64,000 bases of DNA, from assembly GCA_950295325.1 (NCBI GenBank), contig OX485806.1, positions 35,710,001-35,774,000 on the forward strand. Reading direction: 5' to 3'. The DNA comes from Polytrichum commune. Taxonomy: Eukaryota > Streptophyta > Polytrichopsida > Polytrichales > Polytrichaceae. The notes under the pieces are model-generated. The model was not told where the DNA came from. It did no database searches and saw only the letters and a program-made list of their open reading frames with translations. Shown one piece after another: positions 34,763-47,312 of this stretch. Position 1 is the stretch's first letter, and each line of letters starts with the position of its first letter. Position numbers and translations under genes: made by a program.

Positions 34763-37700
34763 ATGAGAACTCTCTCTCTCGCTCTCTCTCTCAACACCTT
34801 TCAACTTCCTGCGAAGCTAAGGTTAAGTAACACACATTTCATTCCTACCTCCTTGGAAGTCTGGAAGGAGTTTGGAGTTGCAGAGCTACGCAACTATGGA
34901 AGTTATGGTGAATGGTGCTTGCACCAGGTAACAATTCCACACTGCTCTTCTCTCTTGTTCTTTTTCTTTTCCCCGTTTCCCTGTCCGCAGCAGTATTCAT
35001 GCGTGTTGGCACCCGTATTGGGACTTGAATGCATTTGGAATTAGACCATTTTCATTCTCCTCCTCCCCTCTTTTGTCTTCGACGGGGGATAGGGTTTTGT
35101 GGGGAATTCAACTTTGAGCTTCGAAATTGATGAACCTGTGTGCAGGGATGTGTCTTAAATTTCAGAACAGTCACATTGCACAGTGGGTTTGTAATGGTCA
35201 GGCAGAGTGTCTGGATGTCGTCATCCTTTCCAATGTTGCATGAATCTGGAGAGAATCCATTGGTTCTCAGCTAAGGTAAAGTGGGTCTTACATGGAAATT
35301 TTTAGCTCTGCAGCCACTTCTCATAGGATATGAAACACGCAATTAGTGTGAGATGAGATGATTAGCAAATCCAAATCGCATCCGCAGCCATTTTCCTCCT
35401 AAATTTTTGAAGCTCATACGATCATCTTATCCATTGCCAAAATGAACATTCTCTTTCTTATCCAATGGTCATATGGGTCCTCGAATCATCATGTTGAGTA
35501 TTGAGTCTAGAGCGGTTAACAAATTTGTGCACGTCGTCCAATCTCTTTGAAACATATGCCATGTCTTGTGTCCGTTCTTAGATCCACACCTCACGACATA
35601 CCACTATAATTTAGGTGTCCGATTAAGCTGGGTAACCAAGTTAGGCCCGCTTAGTGTATGGTTCGCGAAAGACACCTGGATCAGGGCAAGAAAACATGAG
35701 CCCATGATGTGGAGGAAGGCCACTCAGAATACAAAGAGATTTTTTTTCCTTCTGAAGAAATTCGTAATTTGCATCCGGTGTTTGAGCGAGTTTGCCCTCT
35801 GCCTGAAGTTTCTAAAAGTGAACCACCCATTCAAATACATTGACCTCATCATAAAATGCCAAACTTTTCACCAGATTGGTTACAAAGTTCTTCCAATGAT
35901 GTGCGTAATCTCCTCTTGACGGAAACTGCATTAAATAATGGCTATTGAGTCCACCCAATATGGCCATTATTTAGTTTTTTACTTTGAAATGAAATTGACT
36001 TTAAAGTCCGGGAAGCTGAAAAGGCTAATGGTCCTCCACCCGACTCTTCTTAGAACCACACATTCAAACACGTCTACCTTATTTTATAAAATTTCAACTG
36101 TCCAACAGATTGGTTACAAAGTTCTTGAACAATGTGCGTAATCTACTCTTGATGGAAATTGTGTTAGATAATGGCTACTAGGTTGACCCAACCAAAAAGG
36201 TGGCAATTATCTAGTTTTTTACTTTTATAGATAGTCCATGTGAAAAAAAAGCCAAGGATGTAAATGATAATTTGTGTTGCAAATGGGGATGGGATTGATG
36301 CGATTGTATTTATGTATCCTCAGGTGGTGGTCAAGCGAGACTGTGGCAGTAGTGACAGGTTCCAACAAAGGAATTGGATACGAGATTGCACGTCAACTGG
36401 CGCGTAATGGCTTAACCACCGTCATTACGGCACGAGATGAAATTCGTGGAAATAATGCTGTTGAATCGTTGAAGCGAGAAGTTGGGTCGAACCGCATTGC
36501 TTTCCATCCTCTGGACGTTCGCAGTGAAGATTCTGCAACCAAATTTGCTCATTGGCTTCAACAAACATATGGGGGCACCGACATTTTGGTACACATCATA
36601 CTCTGGAAACCCAATCCTTGAATGTAGTCATAAACCCCAGAACTAAGGATTTTAAAAATATTGGATATCACCACTGCTCACACAGGAGGGCTTGTCAACT
36701 CGAAATGTCGATCAACACGTAATGAATGTTTGTCTCTTGTTTTGGGCCAATAGAGACCATCTCAAGATGGTCACCCCCAAATTCGCTCGTTCACTCGGCC
36801 CAAAACAAGACGACATAAAGCATTTATTACGTGTTGGGTGCCATTTGGAGGGGGAAGTCCTCTTGTGCGAGTGGTACAAGTGTCAGTCACTTTTGAATTG
36901 AGGGTCTTTTGTGAGGTAGACGTGCTTAATTTGGTTAGTTATGCTAATCAGACACCTATATTTGATATGTGGTTAGGTGTGGCTCCAAGAAATGTATTTA
37001 TACCAAAAAGACATGTGTTTAAAGAAACTGGACTGCACGCTCAGAATATTATAAGCATTCAACGTAATTGGGGGGGGGGTCTATATGACCATCAAATGAG
37101 CACAAGAATCTTCACTTTGATAAAGAATAAGATATTCACATGAGCTCCGAAAATTATGAGGAAACTGACTACAGCCTCAATTTGTGTTTGCTAACCATCT
37201 TGTACGAATTGTGGGTTTCATATCCTAGGAGAAGTAGGCTAGTCAGAAAAAGTAACCGTTGAAGACCCATCTACCTCAATGTTTTATATGATTGGACAGA
37301 AGCAAATTTCATAGAGATGTGTGTAGTAATCTCTGTTTGTGTCTGGTTCTGTGGGCTCAGATCAATAACGCTGCAGTTTATTTGAGGCCTGATACTGAGG
37401 AAAATGTAAACCTGGCGATTCAAACAAACTACTATGGTGTGAAAAATGTCACCAAAGCAGTACTACCTCTTCTTCGACATTCAACTGCAGGCGCTCGTCT
37501 CATCATGGTGTCTTCGGGTCTGGGCTCACTTAGGGTTCGTCTCTTTATCTCACCTCTTGATCTGTTAATTAACTATCTGTTTTTTTTTTTTTTTTTTAAA
37601 TTTTGTTGTGTAAGGTTAATGTAGCTCATCATACTTGTTTTCAGGAATCTCTGTGCAAATCTGTTCAGTTCTAGCCCTGGTTGTCACACCATTTTATGGC

Positions 37701-38128
37701 CGTATCCTGACATGTTATTGTTGCGTATCTTGTTTTAGTTTCTGTCTAATAAGTTTCGGGAGGAGCTTTCACATCGAGATCAAATTACGGAAGAGAAAAC
37801 AGACCACTTTGTCCAGATGTTCCTAGAAGCTGCAAAGAACGGGAAGGCAACACAAGAAGGATGGCCTGATTCCTATGGCGTCTCGAAAATCGCTGTCAAT
37901 AGTTACATGAGCGTGTTGGCACGCGAACTTGGTGATCGACCCGAAGGTCAAAAAGTGTATGTGAACAGTTTCACTCCCGGATACACAAAAACGGACATGA
38001 CGAATCATGCCGGGACAAACACGGTTGAGGAAGGAGCAATGACAGGCGTGTGGCTGGCCCTGCATCCTCCCGGAGGGCCGTCAGGAAAGTTTTGGTTCGA
38101 TAAGAACCGCGGCGTTGCAGAGTTCTAA
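34763..38128 (+). CDS. SDR gene 1: carbonyl reductase-like dehydrogenase
   Basis: Probable cytosolic NAD(P)H-dependent carbonyl reductase of the plant neomenthol-dehydrogenase/CBR1-like SDR family; the substrate cannot be told. Inferred exons are 34763-34821 (phase 2 end, AG|GTTAAG), 36324-36588, 37361-37534 and 37739-38128, giving 295 aa. All introns are GT-AG. Motifs: TGSNKGIG (cofactor, residues 31-38), NNAA (110-113), VSSGLG with the catalytic Ser at 160, and YGVSK with Y212 and K216. PGYTKTDM follows, as usual. Exons 2-4 are directly supported by motif continuity and by identical intron positions in SDR gene 2. Exon 1 is a prediction: its phase fits and its 19-residue start lacks the family signature. 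NNAA in place of NNAG is common in the family. No stop or frameshift is seen, so it may be functional. Confidence 0.8.
34770..34795 (+). repeat. CT microsatellite in SDR gene 1 leader
   Basis: A run of CTCTCTCTCGCTCTCTCTCT overlaps the start of inferred exon 1. CT-rich leaders are common in plant genes; this also makes the choice of ATG less certain. Confidence 0.6.
35318..35640 (+). repeat. Dispersed repeat R1 copy in SDR gene 1 intron 1
   Basis: Longest clear R1 copy, aligning with 14105-14415 and 51005-51330, from 'cataggatatgaaacac' to 'aggtgtccgatta'. Confidence 0.7.
35835..36235. repeat. Tandem duplication, 234-bp period, in SDR gene 1 intron 1
   Basis: 'agattggttacaaagttctt' occurs at 35873 and 36107, each followed by 'atgtgcgtaatct.ctcttga' and a similar tail to 'tagttttttact'. 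An inverted LINE 3' end lies in the first unit's tail at about 35985-36035. Confidence 0.72.
36905..37232 (-). repeat. Dispersed repeat R1, inverted, in SDR gene 1 intron 2
   Basis: Reverse complement shows 'tcctaggatatgaaaccca', 'gatggttagcaaacacaaa', 'ggagctcatgtgaatat', 'aaagtgaagattcttgtg' and 'acatgtctttttggtat', the R1 order. It makes up nearly half of the intron. Confidence 0.7.
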
Positions 38129-38454
38129 CCTTGGGAGTTATGATCTTTATTCCATGAATGCGCTGGAGATTGTGGGGTTTTCCATGAATAGTACCCAATG
38201 CATTTGATTAGAAAGTTCAATTGGAACTCAGTGTAAATTTTTAAGGATTCGAACATATTGTTCAGGTGATGTTTTGCACCAACTACCAAAGGAGAGGGTG
38301 AAAATGCTGATTGCCATGTAGAGCAAATTGAAGTCTAAACGATCCGACTACATGGCATGTAGTTGGAGAATTGTAGAAAATCCATGATAGCCATTTGGGG
38401 ATTGCTACTTAAAAGTCGAATTAGTACTTGAAGTGGGGTCGAAACCCCGAACTT
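38129..38454. other. SDR gene 1 3' flank
   Basis: Presumed 3' UTR and spacer before a MITE. No clear AATAAA site was fixed. Confidence 0.4.
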
Positions 38455-38821
38455 CACTAAATTTGATATGTAGTGTCATATGGTGTTTTATGTCACTGTG
38501 GTAACTTTTCGTGATGACACTTCTTATGTATAAGTAAATAAATGTTGTCACGGATGATGGAGGAGTTCATCCATTGGCCATAACCCTACCTTCTCTTGTC
38601 AGCAACTTGTGATGAAATGTTGTCATGGATGATTGAAATTTGAATGAAAAATCACTTGGTAAGTGATAGTATTTTCAACGCTGGAAATCCCCCAAAAAAT
38701 TAACAAAGATATGACAAATAATGGTGGGTTAAGATTTAGTGTTGGTAACACTATACCACGGTTTACAATTAGTATTGAACAAGACAATTAGAATTGGTGA
38801 CACTAAATACCATATTTAGTG
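38455..38821 (+). mobile_element. MITE family 2, copy 2 (best preserved)
   Basis: 367 bp running from CACTAAATTTGATATGTAGT to CCATATTTAGTG, with imperfect TIRs of about 25 bp. It is near-identical along its length to 19709-20061. No clear target duplication is visible. Confidence 0.75.
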
Positions 38822-40504
38822 TGGTCTACTAAGGTTAAATTAGGATAAATCAACATCAAACTTATAGGGGGGAGATTTTTACGGCACTCTCCAAGGTAGG
38901 TGCTCGGAGACGAAATCCATAATGTACATTTGTTAGCGTAGCTTTGAGATTGCTTGTGTCGCTATGATGACAATCACTCGATAACAAAAGGCTTTACCAT
39001 AAGCTAGCCTTGGAACAACAATTTTAGATGAATCAATATGAACTAGGTGACATGTGTGAGGAGCAATGCCATAAGTTGTAGTCCATCCTAGGAAATCATG
39101 ATAGTGGTGAGGTAGGTATTGGGTGCGTATGACAACTAATGATAGAGTGGCATGTGTCCAATACCAAATGCAATGGCTAGGTCATCAATTACGGGTGATA
39201 ATGTGCCTCTCGTATCCAATCATGATAGACATGTCAGCACTCGGCCTAACCAATAAGTAGGGTGTTTGGGGTGCAATCGAGAGATAGGTGGTCCACCAAG
39301 TGATTGTTTGTTTGAGTTTTCAAATGATGCTCTAGACTTTAAAGCAGGCTAACATCAATCTTTGTTCTTGTTTCTAATAAATTCTATGGGGCTTCTTGGA
39401 CTGTAGTGTGTTATAACTTTGTAAGCAACTTTGTCAAATATGATGAAGGGCTGGAATTTTTGAGCCAAAATTTCTCCATCATTTGTTATTTCTTTATTGG
39501 GATGGGCTTGCCCCATGAAGACTTTTGTTGGTTGCTTCAAATGCCATGTATAGATGGTTCATGAATGATAGTTTTGCACCAAGATTGGAGATTCTATGCT
39601 TCTTGTTGTAGTCGGATACTACTAAAAGCACATCAACTTGATCCTTTTGGGGTTGCTTGAGCCTTTGTATTCATGTAATAAGCTCTAAGTTGAATTAGAT
39701 TTGAGTAGCATGAAGATAAAAGACAAATATGTACATCAGAAGGCCATAAAACATCTCATGTATCTACTCCTAAATAGAAGAAAAATTGACCATTGACATG
39801 CACCTGCGACACCCCCCCCTGCCCCAAAAAAAGAATGTATACCCTTCCGGTCCTTTTTTGTTTTCCTGCAACCTCAAGAAGCCCACTTTCCTAAAGGAAG
39901 GCAATACACCTCATCCTACATCATGAGTACCCATGATCAATATATGGAGAACAAGCTCAAATTCACATTAATATAAGAACACTCATGTTTCTTTTTCTTT
40001 TTCTTTTATTTGTTTACTTTGAAGAAATTTAGGCTTGATTAGTTGATTGAGCATCCCAAACTTAATAAATGATATAGTACTCAAAATTCATTGCAAGGAC
40101 ATTCATCACCTACTACCAATCAATATAGCTCCCGGGCAAGTCACTTAGTGCATTTTAATAACAACGTTTTGCCTACTATAGGGAGGATTAAATTCATTTG
40201 ACAAAATAATTATAGGAAAATCCACAAAATTTAGGGACAATAAAATTTGTATAATTTTATTACAAGTAAGGTAGATAAACTTTGAGTGTGGACCACTCGA
40301 ACATGTTTATTAATAATATAGGGGGTTCGAGATACGGACCTTAGAATCTTTGTCAAGTAGGATAAGTTTTGCACATATGCTTCATGATAATTGGATGAAA
40401 ATTGCAGCATCATATGCCAAAAAAGGATGGAAATGGAATAAGTTTACAAGTACTATCATCTCAAGTTGCTTTTATTGGAACAAACGTTATTATATCTTCA
40501 TCCT
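38822..40504. other. Gene-free stretch
   Basis: Nothing recognised; open frames are about 60 codons. Confidence 0.45.
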
Positions 40505-40690
40505 AACAATTCCGCAATGAGTTATTATCATAGATGATTGAAATTTGGATGAAACATCATGTAGTAAGTGCCAATAATTTCAACATTATAAATCTTTAAT
40601 GCCCAATTTTTGTTTACAGGGAATGGCAAATGATGTTAGGTGTAGTGTTGGTGAATGTACTAAACGGGCGGTTTACAATCAGTATCCTCT
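40505..40690 (+). repeat. MITE family 2, truncated diverged copy
   Basis: 'gatgattgaaatttggatga', 'agtaagtg.cagtaat' and 'ggtttacaatcagtat' follow the same order as at 19841-20025 and 38620-38775. Both tips are missing. Confidence 0.6.
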
Positions 40691-41256
40691 AGCAATGTCA
40701 AGTTTCGATTCCTTGGCGATTTCTTCATGGACATGCTTGAATGTTGAGATAGAAAATCGGGAGGATTGAAGGATGCTTGCATGAATTGAAGGGAGCTTGG
40801 CATTTGAGGCATTCACGATAACTACTGTGACAGATGAGATTGTAAAGTATGCACATGATGAAATGGGAGCAATGCTGGTGGTGACCCTCCAATTTGTTCA
40901 TAAATGAATTACAACACAATTCCGATGATTTACAACATCTGTGAGAATATCTGCGCCCAACTGTTGTACCTTACCAGCCTTTTCAAGTATAATATGGTAT
41001 CAACTTTGGCACGAAAGAATTTTGCATTCTTGGGCGAGGGTGCCACCTGTCACATAACTGTTGGTTGGGACTTGTGGAAAGGTTGATTTGGCATGAAAGT
41101 AAAACGTAATTTAACAAGGGAAGTGCTTACAAGGCTGCTAAGGTACAACAGTTGTTCATTCCAAAGATAGGATATCATTTTTTGGTGCCATAAATTGTTA
41201 GGACCAGGGTTTCATGTAGGAAGTTCAAATGAGTATGTTTATTTACATATCATGAG
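40691..41256. other. Gene-free stretch
   Basis: Nothing recognised. Confidence 0.4.
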
Positions 41257-41259
41257 TAA

Positions 41260-41743
41260 GGGCCGCTTCACACTATGCCCGTCCAAGTGGAGAGGCCGTG
41301 GGATTGAATGGCCAAACTTTGTTGAGAGTCCAAAGAAATGGGCTGAAAATAGCCAATAAAATAGAGGAATTGGTGCCTTTGGCCGGGCATAGTGTGAAGC
41401 CTCCAAAGGCCAAGCCCAAAGTCCAAATCCATACCATTTGTCCCTCCAAATATAATCCCTCCAATCTAACGGCCAAGATTTTGTCAGTTTTTGTTTTTCT
41501 TATGACAAAAAAATCGACGGCCTCTTGACCATAGTTAGGGTTTCCATTCTTGTCCGATCAAACTTCCTTCGAGATTCCGTTGCTTTGGTCAAAAAGTATT
41601 ATTGTGTAGGCATTTTGGAGAACGAGAGTCTTTGGACTTTGGCCTCTAGTGCGAAGGGTTGAAGGCCGAATTCTTGGTTTCTTGCAATCTAATTGGTGGA
41701 AATCAATGGCCTCTCAACCTTTGGCCATAGTGTGAAGTGGCCC
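41260..41743. mobile_element. PIF/Harbinger-type MITE, 484 bp
   Basis: TIRs: left GGGCCGCTTCACACTATGCC, right (reverse complement) GGGCCACTTCACACTATGGC. Both sides carry the 3-bp duplication TAA (41257-41259, 41744-41746). An internal copy of the end (GGCATAGTGTGAAGC) is at 41385-41400. TAA duplication and G-rich TIRs fit PIF/Harbinger. Confidence 0.85.
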
Positions 41744-41746
41744 TAA

Positions 41747-43768
41747 GTATACTTACAAAATGTTGCTTGTATCAACTCATTGCGCGCTTTCAATCACATT
41801 AGCCTTTTTGGCTTCTTGGACTTTAAGTTCAATTTATTTCATTGTATTGGTGTACTCCATCTTGTTACTTTGTACTTAGACATAATTCAGAATCTTCACA
41901 CTTTGACACTAAAGCCCTCATCATCATTTCAACCTTTTTTGGAAACAAGACAAAGAAAGAATCATGAAAAGTATAATACTAATAATGATCTAGTATGCAC
42001 CAAAAGGTTTGTTTATTCTTGTTCAGTTCTTGTTATGTTTTAGTAGTTGTTCATTGGTAATGTGCTTGTCATCATATTTAGAGAAAACTGGATTTTTTAA
42101 AATGATTATTTGGTTAATTCAATTATGTGGATGGAACTGTCAATACACTTTCAATATGTTAAATTCTTAGCAAATGAATGGACGAATCGATTAAAAATTA
42201 GATTATCTAAAATAGATTAAGGTGATTGAGCCGAAAGATGGTAAATGGTTCTAGAAGAACCAAATATAGAATATTCATAGTATAATTGAATATAGAAGTA
42301 TGAATAAAGAGTGTCTACTATATTTGATATAGAAAGTAAAAGTAGTGCCTATGGCATACGAAGAAGCTTGGGAGTGGGAGAGAGGATCTCTTGTCTCTCA
42401 CCTATGGTATGGTGCTTTCAAGCTTAGTACAACCAAACACACTATTGTTCTTGAACTTTGAAGCTTTTTGTGACGTGCAAAGTTGGAAATTTCACAATAC
42501 AATATCTCATGTGTATTCACAATTGTATTATTTTGTGTAAAAGAGGAACGTGACAATCTCACTAGTCTAATCCAGGGTCTTTGACCTTGATTTAAAGGTT
42601 AAATTGGTTGAAAATAGAATCACCATGCTCTAGAATAGTATTCAAGGTTTTTACCCTCCCCTCGTTTGGTTTGCCCCCCCCCCCCCAATAGGTGTTCTAA
42701 ACATTCACCCTTGACTTTCATTCTAAAATGAAGAGATGTGTAATATTTTAGACGTTATGACCACTTTACAATCGGTCTCCCTTTACGGTTTTTAGGGTCA
42801 CATGCCTTACTTACACTAGACAAAGAAGAAGAATCCATCACCCATGTATATAAGGGTTCGTACGTTGGATCAATCTAAGTCAACTAGTACCCATGATTGA
42901 TATAATTTATGACATACCTAGTGGAGTAGATTCCCAACAACTAGAGGCATGCGATCATATTATTGAGATATTAACATAAGATTGCTAAGCCCCACCTACC
43001 ACTTACCTTGGGTAGGAAAATAATACAATCAAGGGCTGAAAATAAACATGTTTTGATTCTTTAAAAAAACCACGACTTAGTAAATCCTAGTGCCATAGCA
43101 AATGGTTTGATTTCGTAACACCTATCAAGAGGGTAATGACAAAAATCGACCCCTATAAGTTGGTTACCGTATCATCCCAATTTAAATTTCTTAGACTAAT
43201 TCAGGGCCTCCAACCCCGATTTGAGGTTTACGTTAGCTCAAAATAACAACCAACATTCATCCCATGAAAGAGCCCCCATGTGGCATAGAACATGATATCT
43301 TTGTAATTTTACAGAGAGTGAAGGAACGATGAGGCTTAGCAACGTTGCGAGCCACTCAGATGGCCAAATGCTTTTACAGTACTCCCATAGTTGCTGCCCA
43401 TGTGCTTAGCAGCTAATTTGAGGCGATTAGGTACACAATTATCATTTCTCTTTGCTTTTTATCATGATTAAAGGTCATAAAGCTTCAAATGTGAACGTCA
43501 TAATTTAGAGTTACAAAGGCTGGCAAAGTAAGCGAATCCTCTTAACCTCCACGTAAACCGTCTTGGAATAATCACCCAATTCACAACAAAAGAAGCGCTC
43601 AAAATGTCTTAACTTAATCAAATGGCTCTTTGTTCCATGTTTGGAATTCTCACTAGTACCACACAAGTCTTAGAGCATACGTCTCACGCATATGAAAATT
43701 TTGCAAATCTACCATCATGATGTCTTTTCTAGTTTTCCTCCACTGCATATAATATGGAGGTCCAATAT
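41747..43768. other. Gene-free stretch
   Basis: A C run near 42667-42679. No gene, clear repeat or RNA recognised. Confidence 0.4.
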
Positions 43769-43771
43769 TAA

Positions 43772-44264
43772 GGGGCGGTTTACACTATGGACCATGAAGT
43801 CGTCCCACGTAAGAGGCCTATTTTGCGTGGGACGACTTCATGGGACGACTTCCATGGTCCGAGTTACTAAAATATTAGTTTTCATGGTTCGTGGGCCCTT
43901 CACTAGGTGTAAACCGAATGTGGACCATGAAGAATGACCATGCACCAAAAAGTGGAGTCATTAACTAAGTTGGAAAAAAAATCATTAAAAAATCCAAAAA
44001 TCATTAAAACGGCATTTTTCTGACATGGGCCCTTGCTATTTTTCCTAGACCACCTCTTTTGCTTGTCCCAACGGAAAACCCGTTGGACCATGGCAGTGGA
44101 TAGAGTAGGCTTAAAAAAACAAATTTGTGGACCTCAACCTCCGTGGTCACTCTGCCATTTTTTCCTTGGTGTAAACCCAAGTCGTCCCGGGACGACTTCA
44201 ACGTCCAATCACATCGCTTAGACGGCCGTGGGACGACTTCATGGTCCATAGTGTAAACCGCCCC
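43772..44264. mobile_element. PIF/Harbinger-type MITE with perfect 38-bp TIRs
   Basis: 493 bp; the ends begin GGGGCGGTTTACACTATGGA and are identical inverted repeats for 38 bases. The target duplication is TAA (43769-43771, 44265-44267). Extra internal copies of GTCGTCCCA/TGGGACGAC near 43800-43855 and 44185-44195 add secondary structure. Perfect TIRs imply recent activity. Confidence 0.93.
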
Positions 44265-44267
44265 TAA

Positions 44268-44948
44268 ATACATGTATCTTGTAGGTTTGTGGTTGATGCA
44301 TCTCGATTGGATTGCACAAAAACGATTTAAGATTTCTAACATAATCTTGAATCAAACCAACCCAAGGAAATTCACTAGACAAATGTTAACAAACAACGTG
44401 AGTTAAGATTTAGGATGCAACTATTCTTTCATATTAATCTCAATATTTGAAGTTGGAGTGATTCAATATCAATCCCAAAGTCCAAACCAAGTAAAGACAC
44501 AAATTCCACAATATACATTAGGGTTATTGCATTTTATACTGTGAGTAAACATGCTTGATGGTCATCATCTTAGTAAGTCGGTGCACAAGGGCGAAGCCAT
44601 GATTTTGACCTAGGGGCAGCTAATCTTAGAAAGGTCTTGAAAATACCTTTCCAAAAGTATATTACACGCCCCAAAAAAATTTAGCATTAAGGTCGCAAAT
44701 AAAAAAAGAAAAACATGTAGTCATTTTGGCATAGTTTTCTACTAGTGATGTCAGGGGAGGGGGGGGGGGCTGAACCCCCCCTAGCCCCCCCCCCTTGACT
44801 CTGCCCCTGTCGGTGCATGATGATGTTATTGGGGAGAGAGGCGGAGAGAGAATTGATTTATTCAAACATCAACAGCTTGGTGACTAAAAAGATGCACTTC
44901 TGAAAAGTCACTACAATCTACCAACATAAAAATCTCAGAGCACATGTC
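44268..44948. other. Gene-free stretch
   Basis: G and C runs at about 44757-44793. No gene recognised. Confidence 0.4.
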
Positions 44949-45675
44949 TTAGGCCCTCTTTACACTAGAAACGAGAAGTCGTGCAGAAAACCGGCCAAGG
45001 GCCATGGCTCATTCTTGAGAAGCCAAACTTTGAATTTGACGTCCTTTGGATATAGTGTAAAGTGAGAAGGGGCCACAAAATAATGTGCTGATTTTTTTAA
45101 TATAATTCTAATATAGGGTTGATCGCAACTTCCACTCCACTACCTCTCTTTTCTACCCCAAGACCGGTCTTTCTTTCTAGTTGTTGGTGGTTTCTTTTGC
45201 TTCTTTCTTTCTCGTTTTTGCCTTGTTTACTGAAATTTCAGCACTATGGAGGAGAGGAGGAAGAAGCTTGTGGTGATGATGGTCTTGTATTGGTGTCTCT
45301 ACATGATTACGCAGCATGTTAACAACATGCAAGCTTTGATTTTACAAGGTGAGTGGACGAATGTTGCAATTTTCAGCATTTGCCTTCAAAGTTTAGGGTT
45401 TAGAGAGAGAATTGTTTGGAGTTTTGAGAGGCCATCTGGCTTTGTAGACCGGTATTTGTTGGGTTCGTTTACGGAGAAGATGTTTAAGGAAAGGACTCGT
45501 GTCTCGCATGCTACATTCAGATTTTTATGTGAGAAATTAGGTCCGTTTTTGAAAAAACAGCATACTAATTTCAGAAGACCAATTTCTGTAGAAGAGAGGG
45601 TTGCAATGTCTTTGGCTAGACTTGGTACAGGAGATGGGTTGCGTATGGTTGGAGAGGTATATGGGGTGGCGGAAT

Positions 45676-47312
45676 TGTGAGGCCAAACCCCCCACCCTTA
45701 AGCGTCCGTAGTCCGAGTAGTGGATTTGGGCTCACATTCCTCCGCGGTATTGGATTTGGACTTGGATGAGTCCATAGTGCAATGTTCACCCTTCAAGTGG
45801 TCTTGGATTTAACTAGCTCCTTCATAAACCCAGCTTCTTAGCTTCTAATTAAACAAACCCAGCTCCTTCATGAACCCAGCTCCTTAGCTTCTAACTAAAC
45901 AAACCCAGGTCCTTCATAAACCCAGCTCTTTACTTTCTAACTAAACAAACCCAGCTCCTTCATAAACCCAGCTCCTTCATGAACCCAGCTCCTTAGCTTC
46001 TAACTAAACAAACCCAGGTCCTTCATAAACCCAGCTCTTTACTTTCTAACTAAACAAACCCAGCTCCTTCATAAACCCAGCTCCTTCATGAACCCACAAC
46101 TTTGTAGTTGTAATCCCCAACTACCTCACTAATTATTCAAGCCCTTAACTAATCTTCCTACCTAATTTCCCTAATTTTACTAACAACCCCTTTCTAATCA
46201 CACAATTCTTCTCTAATCCTAAAATCCAAAAATCCTAGAGAGGAGAGGGGGAGAGAGAATTTCCTAACTTCACTAAGACTAACTAATCCACACAAGCATA
46301 TTTTTGCACTCATCACAACATCAAGTGCTCAACTCTTAAACATGGAACTTGCAACCACGTGTATTCAAAACATGAACTTTAAGTACCACAAATTGGAATC
46401 ATGAATTAACTTTAAAATCCTTCACGTCAACACTAATTCTACCAAGAGGTCAAGCCCTCTTCAAGGCTAACAAGCCTTGGCTCTCAAACTAAAAACTAAG
46501 CACACACATGTGCTCCAATATGGCTTCCCACACCCACACTTATAACTCGTGGGGTGCCTTGGAGCACAAAGGAAAGAGAGGATGAGTGAGGGAAGAATGA
46601 GGGATTATATAGTAAGCTTGAGGGGGTGAGCACCCTCAAGGCTCACGATAAGCCCTTGAGATTTCCTCCTACTTAGTAGGCGCCAATCCTATCTTCTAAG
46701 CCTTCCTCCCTCAAATGATCAACAAGGATCCTAATTCGAACATTTAACTAGCCTTGGCTTTCTACCTACCACACTTTACCAAACTTGGGATGCTTCAACC
46801 CAAACTTAGCCTCCTTCGCTTTCCGCCGCCATAACTTTCTCCCCTTACTTTCCCAAATCGTCGCTCACCACTTAATTCAAACCACGATGCTTAACTCGTG
46901 ATTTGATTGGTGCTTTGAGAATTTGCTTATCCTCCACCTTGCATTCTTCCTTGGGCCTTCCCCATTAAGTGGCCATGATGAGGTGGTCCACTTGTGCGCT
47001 CCATGTGATCCTCCATTCATCCCAATTCGAATGCACTTGCCTCTTGAGTCACTTTGGTTGTCTCCATCCATTTGTACTAGCCTACTCACTAACTACTCAA
47101 TCCAAGTTCTCCTTACCTATCCTCATTCACTCAAATCCTTCCGAAGGTAAAAACACAATAACAACTCACATCCTAGCCTCTTACAACATGGTACTTCTAA
47201 GACTAACATTTCACTCTTTTTATATTTTTGTGAAGTAACATGCTACTTCAAAGTGCATCAACTAACGTTTCAAGGGTCTAAGACTAAATGTGGGCACCCT
47301 TTTGGGCTCACA
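45676..47312 (+). mobile_element. LTR family A insertion inside Harbinger transposase
   Basis: Begins TGTGAGGCC and ends GGGCTCACA (TG...CA with a 6-bp inverted match), flanked by the exact 5-bp duplication GGAAT (45671-45675, 47313-47317). 1,637 bp with no gag/pol frames and no internal LTR pair noticed, so it is a solo LTR or a short non-autonomous element. Both ends match the inverted copy at 26201-27344. Confidence 0.9.
45815..46100. repeat. Tandem AACCCAGCTCCTTCATAA-type array in LTR-A
   Basis: Units of AACCCAGCTCCTTCATAAAC and 'agcttctaactaaacaaacc' alternate for about 285 bp, with a higher-order repeat of roughly 100 bp. It occupies the position that holds a different, 70-bp array in the other LTR-A copy. 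Confidence 0.8.

Noticed and set aside
46877-47238. Open frames inside the LTR-A insertion as gag remnants
   Set aside because: They overlap in several frames on both strands and show no CCHC knuckle, protease or other retroelement motif.
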